A stretch of 64,000 nucleotides of DNA from Euryodendron excelsum (lineage: Eukaryota; Streptophyta; Magnoliopsida; Ericales; Pentaphylacaceae): the NCBI GenBank assembly GCA_033060915.1, contig CM065388.1, forward strand, positions 34,351,501 through 34,415,500, given 5' to 3'. This document shows, piece after piece, positions 21,536 to 32,578 of this stretch (within the stretch, counting starts at the first letter, position 1; each line of letters opens with the position of its first letter). The translations under genes and the position numbers were made by a program. The notes beneath the pieces were generated by a model. The model saw only the letters and a program-made list of their open reading frames with translations. It searched no databases and was not told the origin of the DNA.

Positions 21536-23689
21536 GTTCTTGCAAGCACTCTATAAGTCACTCCAAGCAAATGTTCAGCAAATGTAACGGGCATAGAATT
21601 TAAAAGCAAAAGTTAATTTCACTGATGATATCATATGTACAAAGGCAAGACGCCCATTACAAAAGAGAGAAAAAAGAAAAGAAAGAAAATAGCTATAATA
21701 GAGGAGTCTACTCATGTTTGATCCGGCGTCCCAGTCGCCCCTTCAAACCCGCTCGGAAGAGGGCTCAGTGCCCCTCTGTTGGTCGCCCTCGGCAGCAGAC
21801 GTGGAATCCTACTAAGCCCCCTCAGCAGGAGGCACGCCTGTTTGAAGTTCGGCGCCCGCCTCGACGACAAGAGCAGGAGCCCCCGTCGCGGCAACCTCAC
21901 CACTTGGGGGAGCCTCTTCAGAAGGCTCGAGAATGGAGAAGTCCAGACCAGGGAACTTCCTTGAAGCCTAACCCCTAGCATGCTCGAAACCTTGGAGGAA
22001 AGTTAGTGCCAGCAGGGCCTGGAAGTCATCCCCCTGTTGGAACTCTTCCACCGCATCACTCCTCGCCTTCTTAAGCTCCTCCTTGAACGCCGCCTTCTCC
22101 TTCTCCAACTTCTGCCGTTTAGCCTGCTCGGCCGAAAGACCCAGTACGAGCTTACTAGTAGTGGCATCAAGTTTCTTGTACTCATCCTGGGCCTTCTTCA
22201 GGTCCGCCATCGCCGAATCCCTCTCAGTGCGAGCAACGGCGATCTCGTCCTTTATTGCACGAGCGGCAGTGATCTCCTCTTTCATCCCGTTCAGCTCAGC
22301 GAGAAGAACCGCACAAACTGGCAGAGACTACATTTCAGAACAGAGCAAAAGAACAGAAAAGGAAAGACCTAGTAATGGGCACGCACCCTGAGGAGATCGT
22401 GGTTCATGTCTTTCACCAACCGGTTATTGGTATACTTATCAATCCTTTGAAGGTCTACGTCCTTTACAGAAACCGCCACCCTGGCCCACGCTTCCTCTGG
22501 GCTCTCGATAACGTTCTTGGGAGTGGGCGTGGCTTCGGCCCTGACTTGCTGCTCAACAGTAGGGGCCAAACTGCGCCTTCTCTCGGTCTGTGGCGTGGGG
22601 GGCAGATCCCGAGGCGCTTCAGTTGTCCTCGGCTCACTCGCCCTCACCATTGCAGGGTCCTTCCTGGTCGGCTCTACGTCGACGTTCTTCGACTGCTTTG
22701 GCTCCGACTCGGATCCTCCAGCCTTTCTCTTCTTCAGAATATAACGTTGAAGCTCATCTCCTCAGCGGCTTGACCTTCAGTGGGGGTAACTGTCTGGGGG
22801 GCAGTAACGGGAGCGGAACTGTCAACAACGACCGCACCAACTGCAACCAAAACATATGTTAGTAGGGTGGCACCGAAGGACTACAAACAACCAAACACTC
22901 ACTCCTCTCACGCTCGGCAGCTAAGGCCTCTCTTGTGGATGTAAGCACCCCATTTTTGACCGTTCCGCAGTCTACACTCCGTCCAAACTTGTTTTCAAGT
23001 CATTGTGGTCATATTTCAATCGAAACCATTTCTTTAGGTCCAAATTCCGTCTTTCCATCGCTTCGCGGGCCTGTCAGGCCCAAATAGAGGCAAAATGACC
23101 AAAATGCCCTTAGGGGCATTGTCCTTTCTTATTCCCCTTCCAGTCCCACTCTCGAGACAGTTTATTCCTCGAGACGGTCCGAGTAGCAAAACTACTCACA
23201 AAACCGTTAGAGTAGCGGAAGTACTCACAAAATCGTTAGAGTGGCGGAAACACTCACAATCCAGGCACATCTCTTTGGAGACGGTAAGACCCCTTTCCAA
23301 TCCCTCTCTTGAGACAGTTTATTTCTCGAGACGGTTTCAATCCGGGCACGTCTCTTCGAAGACGTTAAGACCCCTTTCCAATCCCTCTCTCGAGACAGTT
23401 TATTCCTCGGGACGGTTCCAATCCAGGCACATCTCCTTGGAGACGGTAAGACCCCTTTCCAATCCCACTCTCGAGATAGTTTATTCTTCGAGACGGTCCG
23501 AGTAGCAAAACTACTCACAAAACCGTTAGAGTAGCAGAAATACTCAACCGTTAGAGTAGCGGAAATACTCAACCCCGTCCGAGTAGCGGAAATACTCACA
23601 CTGTTAGAGTGGTAGAAACACTCAAAACCCAGGTCAACACCCGTGTCTGTTAGCTCACTTCGGTGAAAAATGACCAGACTACCCTTAGG

Positions 23690-24380
23690 ACCTTTTCCGA
23701 GACTCTCCAGTCAAGATGACTATTTTGCCCCTAAGCATCCGAATGCCCCAGGAACCACACCGGCTCTGGGTATCAAACCGGTAACCTCCTGAGACTACTT
23801 TTTATAGTATTCTCAATCTTCCTTTACCTTTCCGGATCATTCCGAGTCTGTTCCGGCCAACCCGGTACAAAATGACCGTTTTGCCCCTAGAGGGTCGGTC
23901 TCCTTCTTCGACCACACCGTCTCTGGGTATCAAACCGGTAATGTCCCGAGAATACTTTTTATAGTATTCTCAACCGTCCTTTACCTTTCCGGATCATTCC
24001 GAGTCGGTTCCGGCCAACCTGGAACAAAATGACCGTTTTACCCTTGGAGGGTCGGTCTCCTTTTCCAACCACACCGGCTCTGGGTATCAAACCAATAACC
24101 TCCTGAGACTACTTTTTATAGTGTTCTCAACCTTCCTTTATCTTTCCAGATCATTCCGAGTCAGTTCCGGCAAACTTGGTACAAAATGACCGTTTTGCCC
24201 CTAGTGGGCCGGTTTCCTTTTCCAACCACGTTGGCTCTGGGAATCAAACCGGAAACCTCTGGGAACATTCTGAATAATGTTTCCAGATTCCAAGTCTTCT
24301 TCTGGGACAATCCGAGTCTGTCCCGGCAGTTTCCTGGTCCAATTGACCGTTTTGCCCCTAAAGGTCCGGTCAACCTTTTC
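23690..24380 (+). repeat. ~155-bp U3 tandem repeats of the giant LTR
   Basis: Four diverged units are marked by CACCGGCTCTGGGTATCAAA at about 23757, 23911, 24070 and 24228. Each is followed by a CCTGAGACTACTTTTTATAG-like stretch and a box ACAAAATGACCGTTTTGCCC. The same units occur in the minus-strand LTRs (37540-38100 and 51180-51760) and in LTR 3 (about 5500-5900). Confidence 0.85.
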
Positions 24381-24687
24381 GACACATCTTATCCTCACTT
24401 CTCAAGTCAAATACCTCCAGGACACTATTTTGAGTGTTCCTACTCCTTTCCGGCCTTCCGGGTCATTCCCGGCTCCTTCAAATCATTCTCGGACTTTCCG
24501 GAGTCACTCCTAGTGAAGCCAAGCTAAAAGTTGCATGGTAGTCACTAGTACAGGTGCCCAAATCTAGTCAAAGATATGTTGCTTGCCGACCTTAATAGTT
24601 TCCTAATTGGTTGGCGCCACTAGGAGTGGCGCCAAGCCAATATTTGGCCTGGCACCACTGCAACAGGCGCCAGTGTATTCCAACTTC

Positions 24688-24695
24688 TATAAATA
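24688..24695 (+). promoter_or_regulatory. First TATA box of the solo giant LTR
   Basis: TATAAATA followed by CAGAGTCTC. The palindrome GGCGCCACT-N3-AGTGGCGCC is at 24613-24633, and AAACCCTAG telo-boxes are at about 24779-24835. Confidence 0.75.
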
Positions 24696-25263
24696 CAGAG
24701 TCTCATTCAACATGAAAGAGGTCTGCAAACTTAACCTAAAAATCCTATACTTCGATATACAGAGCTCGAGCACCTCCAAAACCCTAGCCTCCCTAGGTTC
24801 TCCCAAACCCTAGCCACTATACACAAACCCTAGCCTCCTATACACCCATACACTCCCCCATACACTCCCCCATACACTCATATACTAGCCTTCAACCATC
24901 CTTGAAGACTTGAAGAGCTGCCATCCAAAGCTTGAAGACAACTCTTGAAGACTGAAGGTGAAGATCAAGACGAAGACCGAAGACCGAAGACCGAAGACAG
25001 CGCGGCCTGCAAAATAAAGAAGACATACGGTAGGCTTTCTCTTTAATTTTCTGTACTTCCCCCCTCTCTCTTCTCTCTCCAACCCACTTGGGTTTTCTCT
25101 ATTTTAATCCCCCATCTCTTTCCCCCCCTTTCTCTATTTCCTAATTGGCTGGCGCCACTAGTAGTGGCGCCAAGCCAATATTTGGCCTGGCGCCACTCTT
25201 AGTGGCGTCAGAAGGAATTTTGGCCTGGCGCCACTACAACAGGTGCCAGTGTATTCCAACTTC

Positions 25264-25271
25264 TATAAATA
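25264..25271 (+). promoter_or_regulatory. Second TATA box of the solo giant LTR
   Basis: TATAAATA in the second copy of the duplicated promoter block, with palindrome at 25151-25171 and telo-boxes near 25350-25415. Its spacing from palindrome to TATA is longer than in copy 1. Confidence 0.75.
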
Positions 25272-25879
25272 CAGAGTCTTATTCAACGTGAAATAGGTCT
25301 GCAAACTTAACCTAAAACTCCTATACTTCGATATACAGAGCTCGAGCACCTCCAAAACCCTAGCCTCCCTAGGTTCTCCCAAACCCTAGCCACCATACAC
25401 AAATTCTAGCCTCCTATACACCCATACACTCCCCCGTACACTCATATACTAGCCTTCAACCATCCTTGAAGACTTGAAGAGCTACCATCCAAAGCTTGAA
25501 GACAACTCTTGAAGACTGAAGGTGAAGATCAAGACGAAGACCGAAGACCGAAGACAGCGCAGCGCGCAAAATAAAGAAGACATACGGTAGGCTTTTTCTT
25601 TAATTTTCTGTACTTTCCCCCTCTCTCTTCTCTCTCCAACCCACTTGGGTTTTCTCTATTTTAATCCCCCATCTCTTTCCCCCCTTTTCTTTGCATGCTT
25701 GAAACAAGGGGACTCCCGGTCCATGTGTAGGATTAGACTGTTGGAGAGTCACCGTGTCGGGGGCTTTCTTCTAGTCTAACCAAAGACCACGTGGGTCCGG
25801 CCCCCTTGATTATGTGGTGAAGCCTTAACCTTGTATGTTCACGACCCCAAATTGCATTGTGCATATCGTAGTCTTGCAT

Positions 25880-27960
25880 CTTCCCCAAACCGTTTTCAAA
25901 GTTGTTTTTCAAATCGTTTTCAAACTTGTTTTCAAAATTTCATCAAAATCTCTTTTTCAAAAACTTGTTTTCAAAACCACAATTCTAGGGCGATTCTAGC
26001 CTTTCCATGGCTAGGGTTGCTTTAGGAAAGTGTTATATTAAAAGTGACCTTTTGGTCTATATTTTCAAAACCTTGTTTTCAAAACCACTTTCTTAAGGTG
26101 GTTCTAGCCCTCTTATGGTTAGAATCGCTTTAGGAAAGTGAGATGTTTTTACCCCTTCCAAAGACTCTCTCTTCAAAAATCTCTTCCTAAAAATCTCTTT
26201 TTCAACACACTTTCCTAAAACTCTCCTCTCCAAAATTGTTTTCAAAAACTCCCTTCCAAAATCTATTTTTCAAAATTCTCTTTTTCAACTCCTTTCCAAA
26301 ACTCCTTCTCTTTAAAATCTCTTTCTAAAAACACTCCCTAGATTCACCTTCCTAAAAACTCTCTCCAAGAACCTTTCTAAAAAACTCTCTTTCCAAATTC
26401 ACTTTCCAAAAACTCCTCCCTAGGATTCCCCTTCTAGAAAACCTTCGTTTCCAAAAACGCATTTTCTAAAGACTCTTTCCTTAGAACCCCCATTAGGAAA
26501 CCCTAATTTTCTTCCTAGAAAACATAGTTTTCAAACTTTGCCCTAAACCTAGGTTTCCAAAACCTCTTGTTTTCTACATCAAAACTATACATGTTTCCAA
26601 AACCTATTTTCTACGTCAAAACTATAATTTTGCAAAACTAGGGTTTCTAGAATCTCCCTTCCCAAGTCCTTACCCAAATCCGATCTTCCCTTTAGGAAAC
26701 CAAATCAAATCTTCCCTTTAGGAAACCAAATCCAATCCTCTGTTTTTGGAAACAAATCAAACTTTTGCTTTTAGAAACCAAATCCAATCCAAACCTTTCT
26801 TAATTCAATTCCTTCCTAAACCATAAGTTTCTTAAACCTAAACCTTAAATCTTTCCTTAAATTACAAAATCCAACTCTTTCCTAATTCCAATCCTTCCTA
26901 AACTTCCACTTTCCTAAACCTTAAGTTTCCAAAAACTTGAACATAAAAATCTTTCCTAATTCAACCCTTTCCTAATTCAATCCCCTTTCAAAATCTTAAC
27001 TTTCTAAATTCAAGCTTTTAAAACCTTTCCTGATCTCAAGATTTCTTAAAACCCTAAAACTTTCTAAATCTTAAACTTTCTAAATTTCAAATCTTTCTAA
27101 ATTCCAAACTTTCCAAAACTTCAAAATCTTTTCAAATCTAAAACTTTTCTAAATTCAAAACTTTCTTAATTCAAGACTTTCTTAAGTTGAAACTTTTCTT
27201 AATTCAAACATTTTCTAAAACGACACTTTCCTACTTTCAAGACTTCCCTATATCAAAACTTTCTAAATTCAAAACCTTCCAATTTTCAAAACTTCCTAAT
27301 TTTAAAACCTTTCCTAAAACAACAATTTCCTAAGTTGAAACTTTCTTAAACCTAAAACTTTCCTAATTCAAAACTTTCCAAAAATGAAACTTTCCTAAAA
27401 TGAAACTTTCCTAATTCGAAACTTTCTTAAATCGGACTTTTTCTAATTCGAACATCTCCTAAAATCTAATCTTTCCAAATCTTCCAAGCCGAGTCAAATC
27501 TTTCCTAAGTCTCTTCTCTTGCCTAAGTCTAGGTTTCCTAAACCTCCATCTTTCCAAAACCAAGTCTTTCCAAAATCTATCTCTTCAAATCAAAGTCCAA
27601 TCTTCTCAATTTCAATTTTTAATCTCCTCTTCTAATTTCAAGTCAAATTCAATTTTCAATTCAATCTCTTTTCAAATCAAACCTTCTATTTTCAATCGGA
27701 CTCCGCTCCGAACTACGACTGAGCTGATTCCTCCAAAGGGATATGTAGGTAACCTTCATAGGTGCGGTCACAACACTTTTCAAACTTTCAATTCCACCCT
27801 CATGGGTGTGGTCTCCATATTTTCAAGTTTCAAATTCCAATCTATCTTCAAAGTTCCAATTTCAAAATTTTTCTATTTTCAAATCCCTATTTCCAAGTTT
27901 TCAAACTTTCCAATTTCCAATTCTGTCTCTTCAAATCTATTTTCAAATCAAATTCTTTTT
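25880..27960 (+). repeat. G-poor, T/C/A-rich degenerate repeat in U5
   Basis: About 2 kb made of variants of CTTTCC(T/A)AA and TTTCAAAA with few G on the sense strand. It is absent from coding models and gives only short chance ORFs. The equivalent tracts are about 7130-8960 (LTR 3) and, complemented, 1330-2400, 34310-36350 and 47940-50000. It lies downstream of the TATA box, so it would be transcribed. Confidence 0.75.
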
Positions 27961-29670
27961 AAATTCATTTCCAAATATATTTTTCAATTCTCATTCCTTA
28001 CACTTACATATCATGCATCATGTTAGTTTTCAAACATTGTTTTTCTAAAGTGAATATGGTTGAACCATTAGTTAATTAAAGACTCTCATAGGTGAATCTA
28101 GGGTAGATTGACATATAGGTACCGAAAGGGCGGGGTAGGGTGATAGCTTGGTGCGTCTTCCCTACACGTAACCAACCTCCGAACCTAGATCACTGATTTC
28201 AAAGACCAAAAAGAGTTATTTTTCAAAAAAGGGCTAAATGTTTTCCAAAGGTTGCCAAACAACTTGTTTTCCTAAAAACCCTCTCTTGAGGAGATCTTTT
28301 CAAAATCGTTTTCCAAAAACCCTAAGTGTAGTCTTAGGATTATTCTTAGTTTTTAGGTGACCTAACTCACCTTAATCAAGTTAGGTGGCGACTCCGAATC
28401 TTTTTCAAAAGCCCTTTATTCAAACTTAATTTTCAATTCAAACCTAGTCGCACTCATTCTTCTAGGAGGGTGAGTTCTAACGAGAGAGTACAGCATTTTT
28501 CCCGCTTGTATGAGTATTCCTCGAGTGCGAAAAATCTGGGCGCGACAGTGGGTTCAGGACCTAGCAAGTAATTTGACAGGCTCTCAGCAGTGACCAAGTC
28601 TTTTTGACTATGGACATCGTGCTCCTGGACCTTCCTTATGGCTGCCCTCGCCTCCTTGGATATTTTGGGCTTGCCCCGACCTGACACCCAAGGCAACCTA
28701 GGTCAGGATATCGACACTTCAAAACAAAAGGAACAGAAACCGAGTTTGGTAGAGAAAAAACATACCCTTCTTGCTCGGGCGACCACATCGCCTGGGGACC
28801 CGAGCAGAGAAGTCGGTCTCCCAAGGTTGGAATTCCCAACCGTCTCCACTGACAAAGAAGAACCGGTCCTTCCAATTCTTGACTGAAGAAGGAAGATCGT
28901 CGATCAGGTTGTACTCCTTCGATCTGCCCGAGAAGTACCACCAGCCCGTGCCCCTCTCCGCTAGCCTATAGCAGAACAAAAACTCCTCTGGTGTATTGTC
29001 CCTCTTATGGACGATCTGCCAGAGGACAGAGTAGCCGAGCAGGATCCTCCACCCGTTCGGCTGAATCTGCCCCGGAGACAGGCGAAGCCACTGCAAGATC
29101 CTCCTAACAGACTGGGGAAAGGGCATCCGAAGGCCACCAGCCAACGCACCCACATACACCGTGATCTCGCCCTCCCTGGCCGAGCACGCCCAGTCGTTCT
29201 TTTTCGGGATCCTGAGCTTCAAACCCCGTGGGATTTGATAGGCAGCCCATAGACCCTCCACCTTCTCCTTAGTAAGAACGGAGGACACCCCAACAGCCTC
29301 ATACCCCGGATCGTCCTCTCCCGACTCTCCTCCCTCTATAGCACCGGAGTCAACAGCCTCCGCCTGACCTGACTCAAGAACCTGGATAGATTCACCGGAG
29401 TCGCTAGCAGAGGCCCCTTCTCTAGCCTCACGCCTAACTACCTCATACCTATTTGAGTTCATTTTCTCAGAATCCGAACTCACGTGTTCTGGGTTCGCCA
29501 TGGTGCCTAATAGCTTCTCGTTCTCAATCCTAAGCAATACGGGTTTAAATAACGAGGCTACTTCCTTGAATATCGACTTCACAAAGTCCGGCCTATCAAC
29601 AAACCCTAGAAGGTTGGGGATTTTCGCCCTCTTTTTGTAAACCCAGACGCAACGAGACACCAACCAGTAT

Positions 29671-29681
29671 ATATAACCAAG
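29671..29681 (-). promoter_or_regulatory. TATA box of the Tat antisense gene
   Basis: TTATATATACT on the minus strand, about 170 bp before the chosen ATG at 29501. The region upstream of it (29816-29836) has a (TC)n microsatellite, common in plant core promoters. This would let the antisense gene be transcribed separately from the LTR promoter. Confidence 0.5.
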
Positions 29682-30152
29682 AGACTAGGCTTACCACTCT
29701 TCAAAGCTCCGACGACAAGTGCCGGGATAAGCCGACGATACCACACGACGAACAACGCCCTTTCGATTGGCCGGATACAAGGGGACGACGCTGGGGACAC
29801 GAAGTTACTTTTTCTTCTCTCTCTCTCTCTCTCTCTGTGCGTGTTTGGTGAAAAGCGCTAAAGGAAAATGGGGGGGGGGGGGGGGCAACTGTTCCCCTAA
29901 ACTTCCCCCCCATCTTTGAAATCAACGGCCCAGATGGCCTGCGAAGATGGGACGCCAACGGCTGAGATGCGGCGTGTCTTTTCAACTACTGACAACCTTT
30001 CCCTGGTCGCCATGTGGGGGCTCATGAAGCGACGCGACAGCCCCCGTCATTATAGCGCCGCCCCTGTCGTAAATGCACCTCGTACTCCGCGGTCGGCCGT
30101 CCGATGAAATTTCTCTAACCCCGAGTGGATGGCCAGATGAATTGGGGGCATC
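29682..30152. other. Noncoding stretch before the Tat 3' LTR
   Basis: Upstream region of the antisense gene and the 3' end of the sense element. It holds a (TC)n microsatellite (29816-29836), a run of 16 G (29870-29885) and, just before the LTR, a G-rich tract GAATTGGGGGC (about 30139-30149) that is the likely polypurine primer for plus-strand synthesis. Confidence 0.6.
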
Positions 30153-30732
30153 TAGTGATGTGGATTAGCCGACCAGACCAGGGGTCCCTGCTGTCTCGCC
30201 TGGTCGTTTCCCCACCAAGTCTCCAGGCCATTCGCCCTCTCCTTCCCGAGCAAGAAGGAATGCCCATAACAACCCCCAAATCGGGTCGGCGCCCGATCGC
30301 ATCTATAGGGCCCCCTCCTGACACTAACCCTCTTAGCATGCATCAAGGGCATGGGTTTGGCATGTACTTGCAACAATTGCCACACCCCTAACACCGTTCT
30401 GACACACGCCACCTTGGAGTGTCGGGATAGCCCACTCGAGTGTCCTGACACCATTCTGATCCCTCACCCAGAGACTGCCACGTGGAGAGACCACCTGCCC
30501 CAACCATGCAAGCATACATGGGAAAAACCTCGGGCAATTCGCAGGTACGCAAGACACAACCCTGAAAATTTTTCCTCTCCCAAGTTTGAACACCCTTGAA
30601 TCTAACTTGAACACCAGAGGGCCATTGGCTCCCATCACACCAGTGGATTTTAGCGCAGGAGATCACCGGTCGACGAAGGAACAGTTCATCCCGGACCTGG
30701 GGGCAAGCCAACACGAGATTGCTGCATCATCA
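30153..30732 (+). repeat. Tat element 3' LTR
   Basis: 580 bp from TAGTGATGTGG to GCTGCATCATCA, followed by the target duplication CAACC (30733-30737). It matches the 5' LTR except for scattered substitutions and the lack of the 34-bp terminal repeat. Confidence 0.93.
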
Positions 30733-30737
30733 CAACC

Positions 30738-32578
30738 TGTAACTTGGTTAGTCTAGTCAGGTACATGTACAATATTGTATTTATAGTATTGTAGTGTGTT
30801 TATAAATTGAATTGTTTGGAGGAGTAAATAACAAGAAAGGAAAGTGAAGCGAGGAGAAAAAAATAAAATAAGATAGAATAGGGAGTGCTGGTAGTATGGA
30901 TTGGTCGGCCAATTATGGCAGCTGTTTTTGGCCATGAGAAAATCATTGAGGAGAGAGAAGAGTAAGAGAATAGAAAGAATAAAATAAAATAAAAAAGAAA
31001 CTAAGAGAGAAAGAGAAAGAAGGAAAAGAGGAAGAAAAAAGAAAAAAGAAAGAGAGACAACAAGAGAGGATTTTCAGAGAAAAAAATCAGATTTTTAGAG
31101 AAAGAATATTGGGTCTCTCGGCTGCTTGTTGAATGTAGATGGTGATTGGACAAAAGTTCCAGTGTGTTTGAGTCCATGCTAGGTATGATGTACTATTGGG
31201 TCCTTTAGACCGTTCGGGTAGATTCTGACTTCACGAAATACCTTACCTTAGTAGTTTCGATGTGCTGAATTCATTTTTGATGTTTATTTGATCAAATTTT
31301 GACCCTTGAATAGTGATCACAAAGGAGTAAAGATTGAAGAGTGAATAACTATTGTGTGAGCGATCGATGGTCAAACGTGTTCAGATTGCTACGAAATTTT
31401 AATATGTTGATCTTGATAATGTTTATTAATGGTCGAATAGATTAGAACTACTAGGATGATATTCTATATTTGTTTGCATAAAATGATACTGTTTCGATAC
31501 TTATATGCTAGCGAATTCTTATTTATTACTTTTATTATTCATGGCTATTGGGTATCATTACTATTGTTTATAATTATGATGCCATGATTTTTAAATCAAC
31601 GTTATCTCGGTAATACATTGCGTTACTGAATATTCTCTTTTTGCATATTAAGAAATGCATTGCATTGAGTTGCATAAATATAATAGAGTGATGGTCACGT
31701 GCATTTTATATTGAATAAAAATGATAATAAATGATTTTATCCAGAAAAAATGGAATGATAAGTAATGTTATTCGAGAATAATGGGAATTATGAGATAATG
31801 ACAAGCATAAAGATGTAAGCAAGTAGGGATTGTTCCTCCCTCGGGTGAAAAGTCCAGAATTAAGTCTTGGCCAAGCGTATTTGGCTTTCTCAGAGGCATG
31901 TTGGTCCACTCGTGCCACATATAAAACTTCTGGAAAGGGGGTTGGTGGATGGCACCATAGATTTGAGCTCCGAAAGCTATTATTTTCCCACAAATGATTG
32001 ATATATGAAGTTGAGTATAGAATGTAGAAATTATATAAGATGAATCGGATGATGAAATTATATGGCATTGAACCGAATAATTAGTAAGGAAATTGAATAA
32101 AGCAAAAGGATAATGTTATTGTATTAAAGTGAGAATGAGGTTATCATATGCATAACATTCATGTTGCATCGATGTTGTATTTTGTTCACAAGCCTATATC
32201 CTGCTAGTATGATATATGCTATTGTATGTTGGATGTTTCAAACTACTAGGCGTAAACTCACACCCCCCTAGACCTTGCAGGTATAGGGTTGGACACGAAG
32301 CAGATGGTTTGGACAACCTGGATATTAGTTAGAATTTTACGATTGTATATGTGTTAGCATGGTGAGGAAATTTAAACTTTATTTTGTATTCCAGTTATAA
32401 TTGGGACTTTGGGTTTTGGATTTTTGTCAGTTGAGTTACATGTAGTTACTCTATTGTACTTATAGACTTTATTTAAATTGGACATTAGTTATTTTTTAAA
32501 ACAATTGAAAATATTATTTTATTTTGTTAAAATTATTATATTTTCATTAAAATCACTCCTAAATTTTGGGGTGTAACA
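30738..32578 (+). mobile_element. Del/Tekay-like solo LTR, right part
   Basis: Continuation of the LTR that starts at 13927. It ends GGGGTGTAACA at 32578, followed by CTAAC. A stretch CTCACACCCCCCTAGACC-TTGCAGGTATAGG at about 32250-32287 resembles the Pro-rich-looking block seen near the 3' part of Del-type LTRs. It is AT-rich and noncoding. Confidence 0.62.

Larger units (their letters stand above)
24599..25690 (+). repeat. Tandem duplication of the giant-LTR promoter block
   Basis: Two copies of about 540-550 bp, 24599-25136 and 25137-25690. Each starts TTTCCTAATTGG and includes the GGCGCCACT-N3-AGTGGCGCC palindrome, the TATA box, telo-boxes, a GAAGACCGAAGACC string and the TTAATCCCCCATCTCTTTCC end. 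Copy 2 has an extra palindromic segment (about 25196-25240) found in other family members. Other LTRs in this window have a single block. Confidence 0.92.
22940..28547 (+). mobile_element. Solo giant LTR (Tat/Ogre-like) inside the Tat antisense gene
   Basis: Complete LTR from TGTAAGCACC to GGGCGCGACA, 5608 bp, flanked by GTGGA (22935-22939) and GTGGG (28548-28552), a 5-bp target duplication with one change. There is no internal region, so it is a solo LTR left by recombination. It is about 0.65 kb longer than the LTRs at 33788 and 47440, mainly because its promoter block is tandemly duplicated. In order it carries U3 repeats (23160-24380), two promoter copies (24599-25690), telo-boxes, a G-poor U5 (about 25880-27960) and a conserved 3' end with the CTCGAGTGCG box. 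Confidence 0.9.
21812..29501 (-). pseudogene. Antisense gene of the Tat element: gypsy-type-transposon-domain protein, split by a solo LTR
   Basis: Intron-containing gene on the strand opposite to gag-pol. The start at 29501 (MANPEHVSSDSE) lies downstream of a TATA box at 29671-29681; an in-frame ATG at 29663 is too near that box. Exon 1 (29501-28766) has an acidic N-terminus, then PNGWRILLGYSVLW and NWKDRFFFVSGDGWEF, resembling the plant putative gypsy-type transposon domain. The donor GTATG (28765) and acceptor CAG (before 28680) keep frame. Exon 2 (from 28680) is cut by the solo LTR at 28548/22939 and ends at 22903 (GTGAGT). Exon 3 is 22840-22387. Exon 4 starts at 22327 and encodes a Lys/Glu-rich coiled coil. 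Breaks are the insertion, a one-base frameshift near 22747 and an early TAG at 21970. Nuclear or regulatory function is unknown. Confidence 0.75.
14950..30732 (+). mobile_element. Complete but decayed Tat-type Ty3-gypsy retrotransposon
   Basis: The element has LTRs of about 0.6 kb at 14950-15562 and 30153-30732, and a perfect 5-bp target duplication CAACC (14945-14949, 30733-30737). In order it holds a primer-binding site, gag, protease, reverse transcriptase, RNase H, a second (archaeal-type) RNase H, integrase, a 61-bp tandem-repeat block, an antisense gene, a G-rich tract and the 3' LTR. The extra RNase H is the hallmark of the Tat/Ogre branch. A solo giant LTR sits at 22940-28547 inside it; without that insertion the element would be about 10.2 kb. 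Many stops and frameshifts show it cannot move by itself. Confidence 0.93.

Noticed and set aside
27762..28048. Overlapping Phe/Ser/Asn-rich frames in U5 of the solo LTR
   Set aside because: Three frames are open over the same T/C-rich repeat, which is a composition effect and not a gene.
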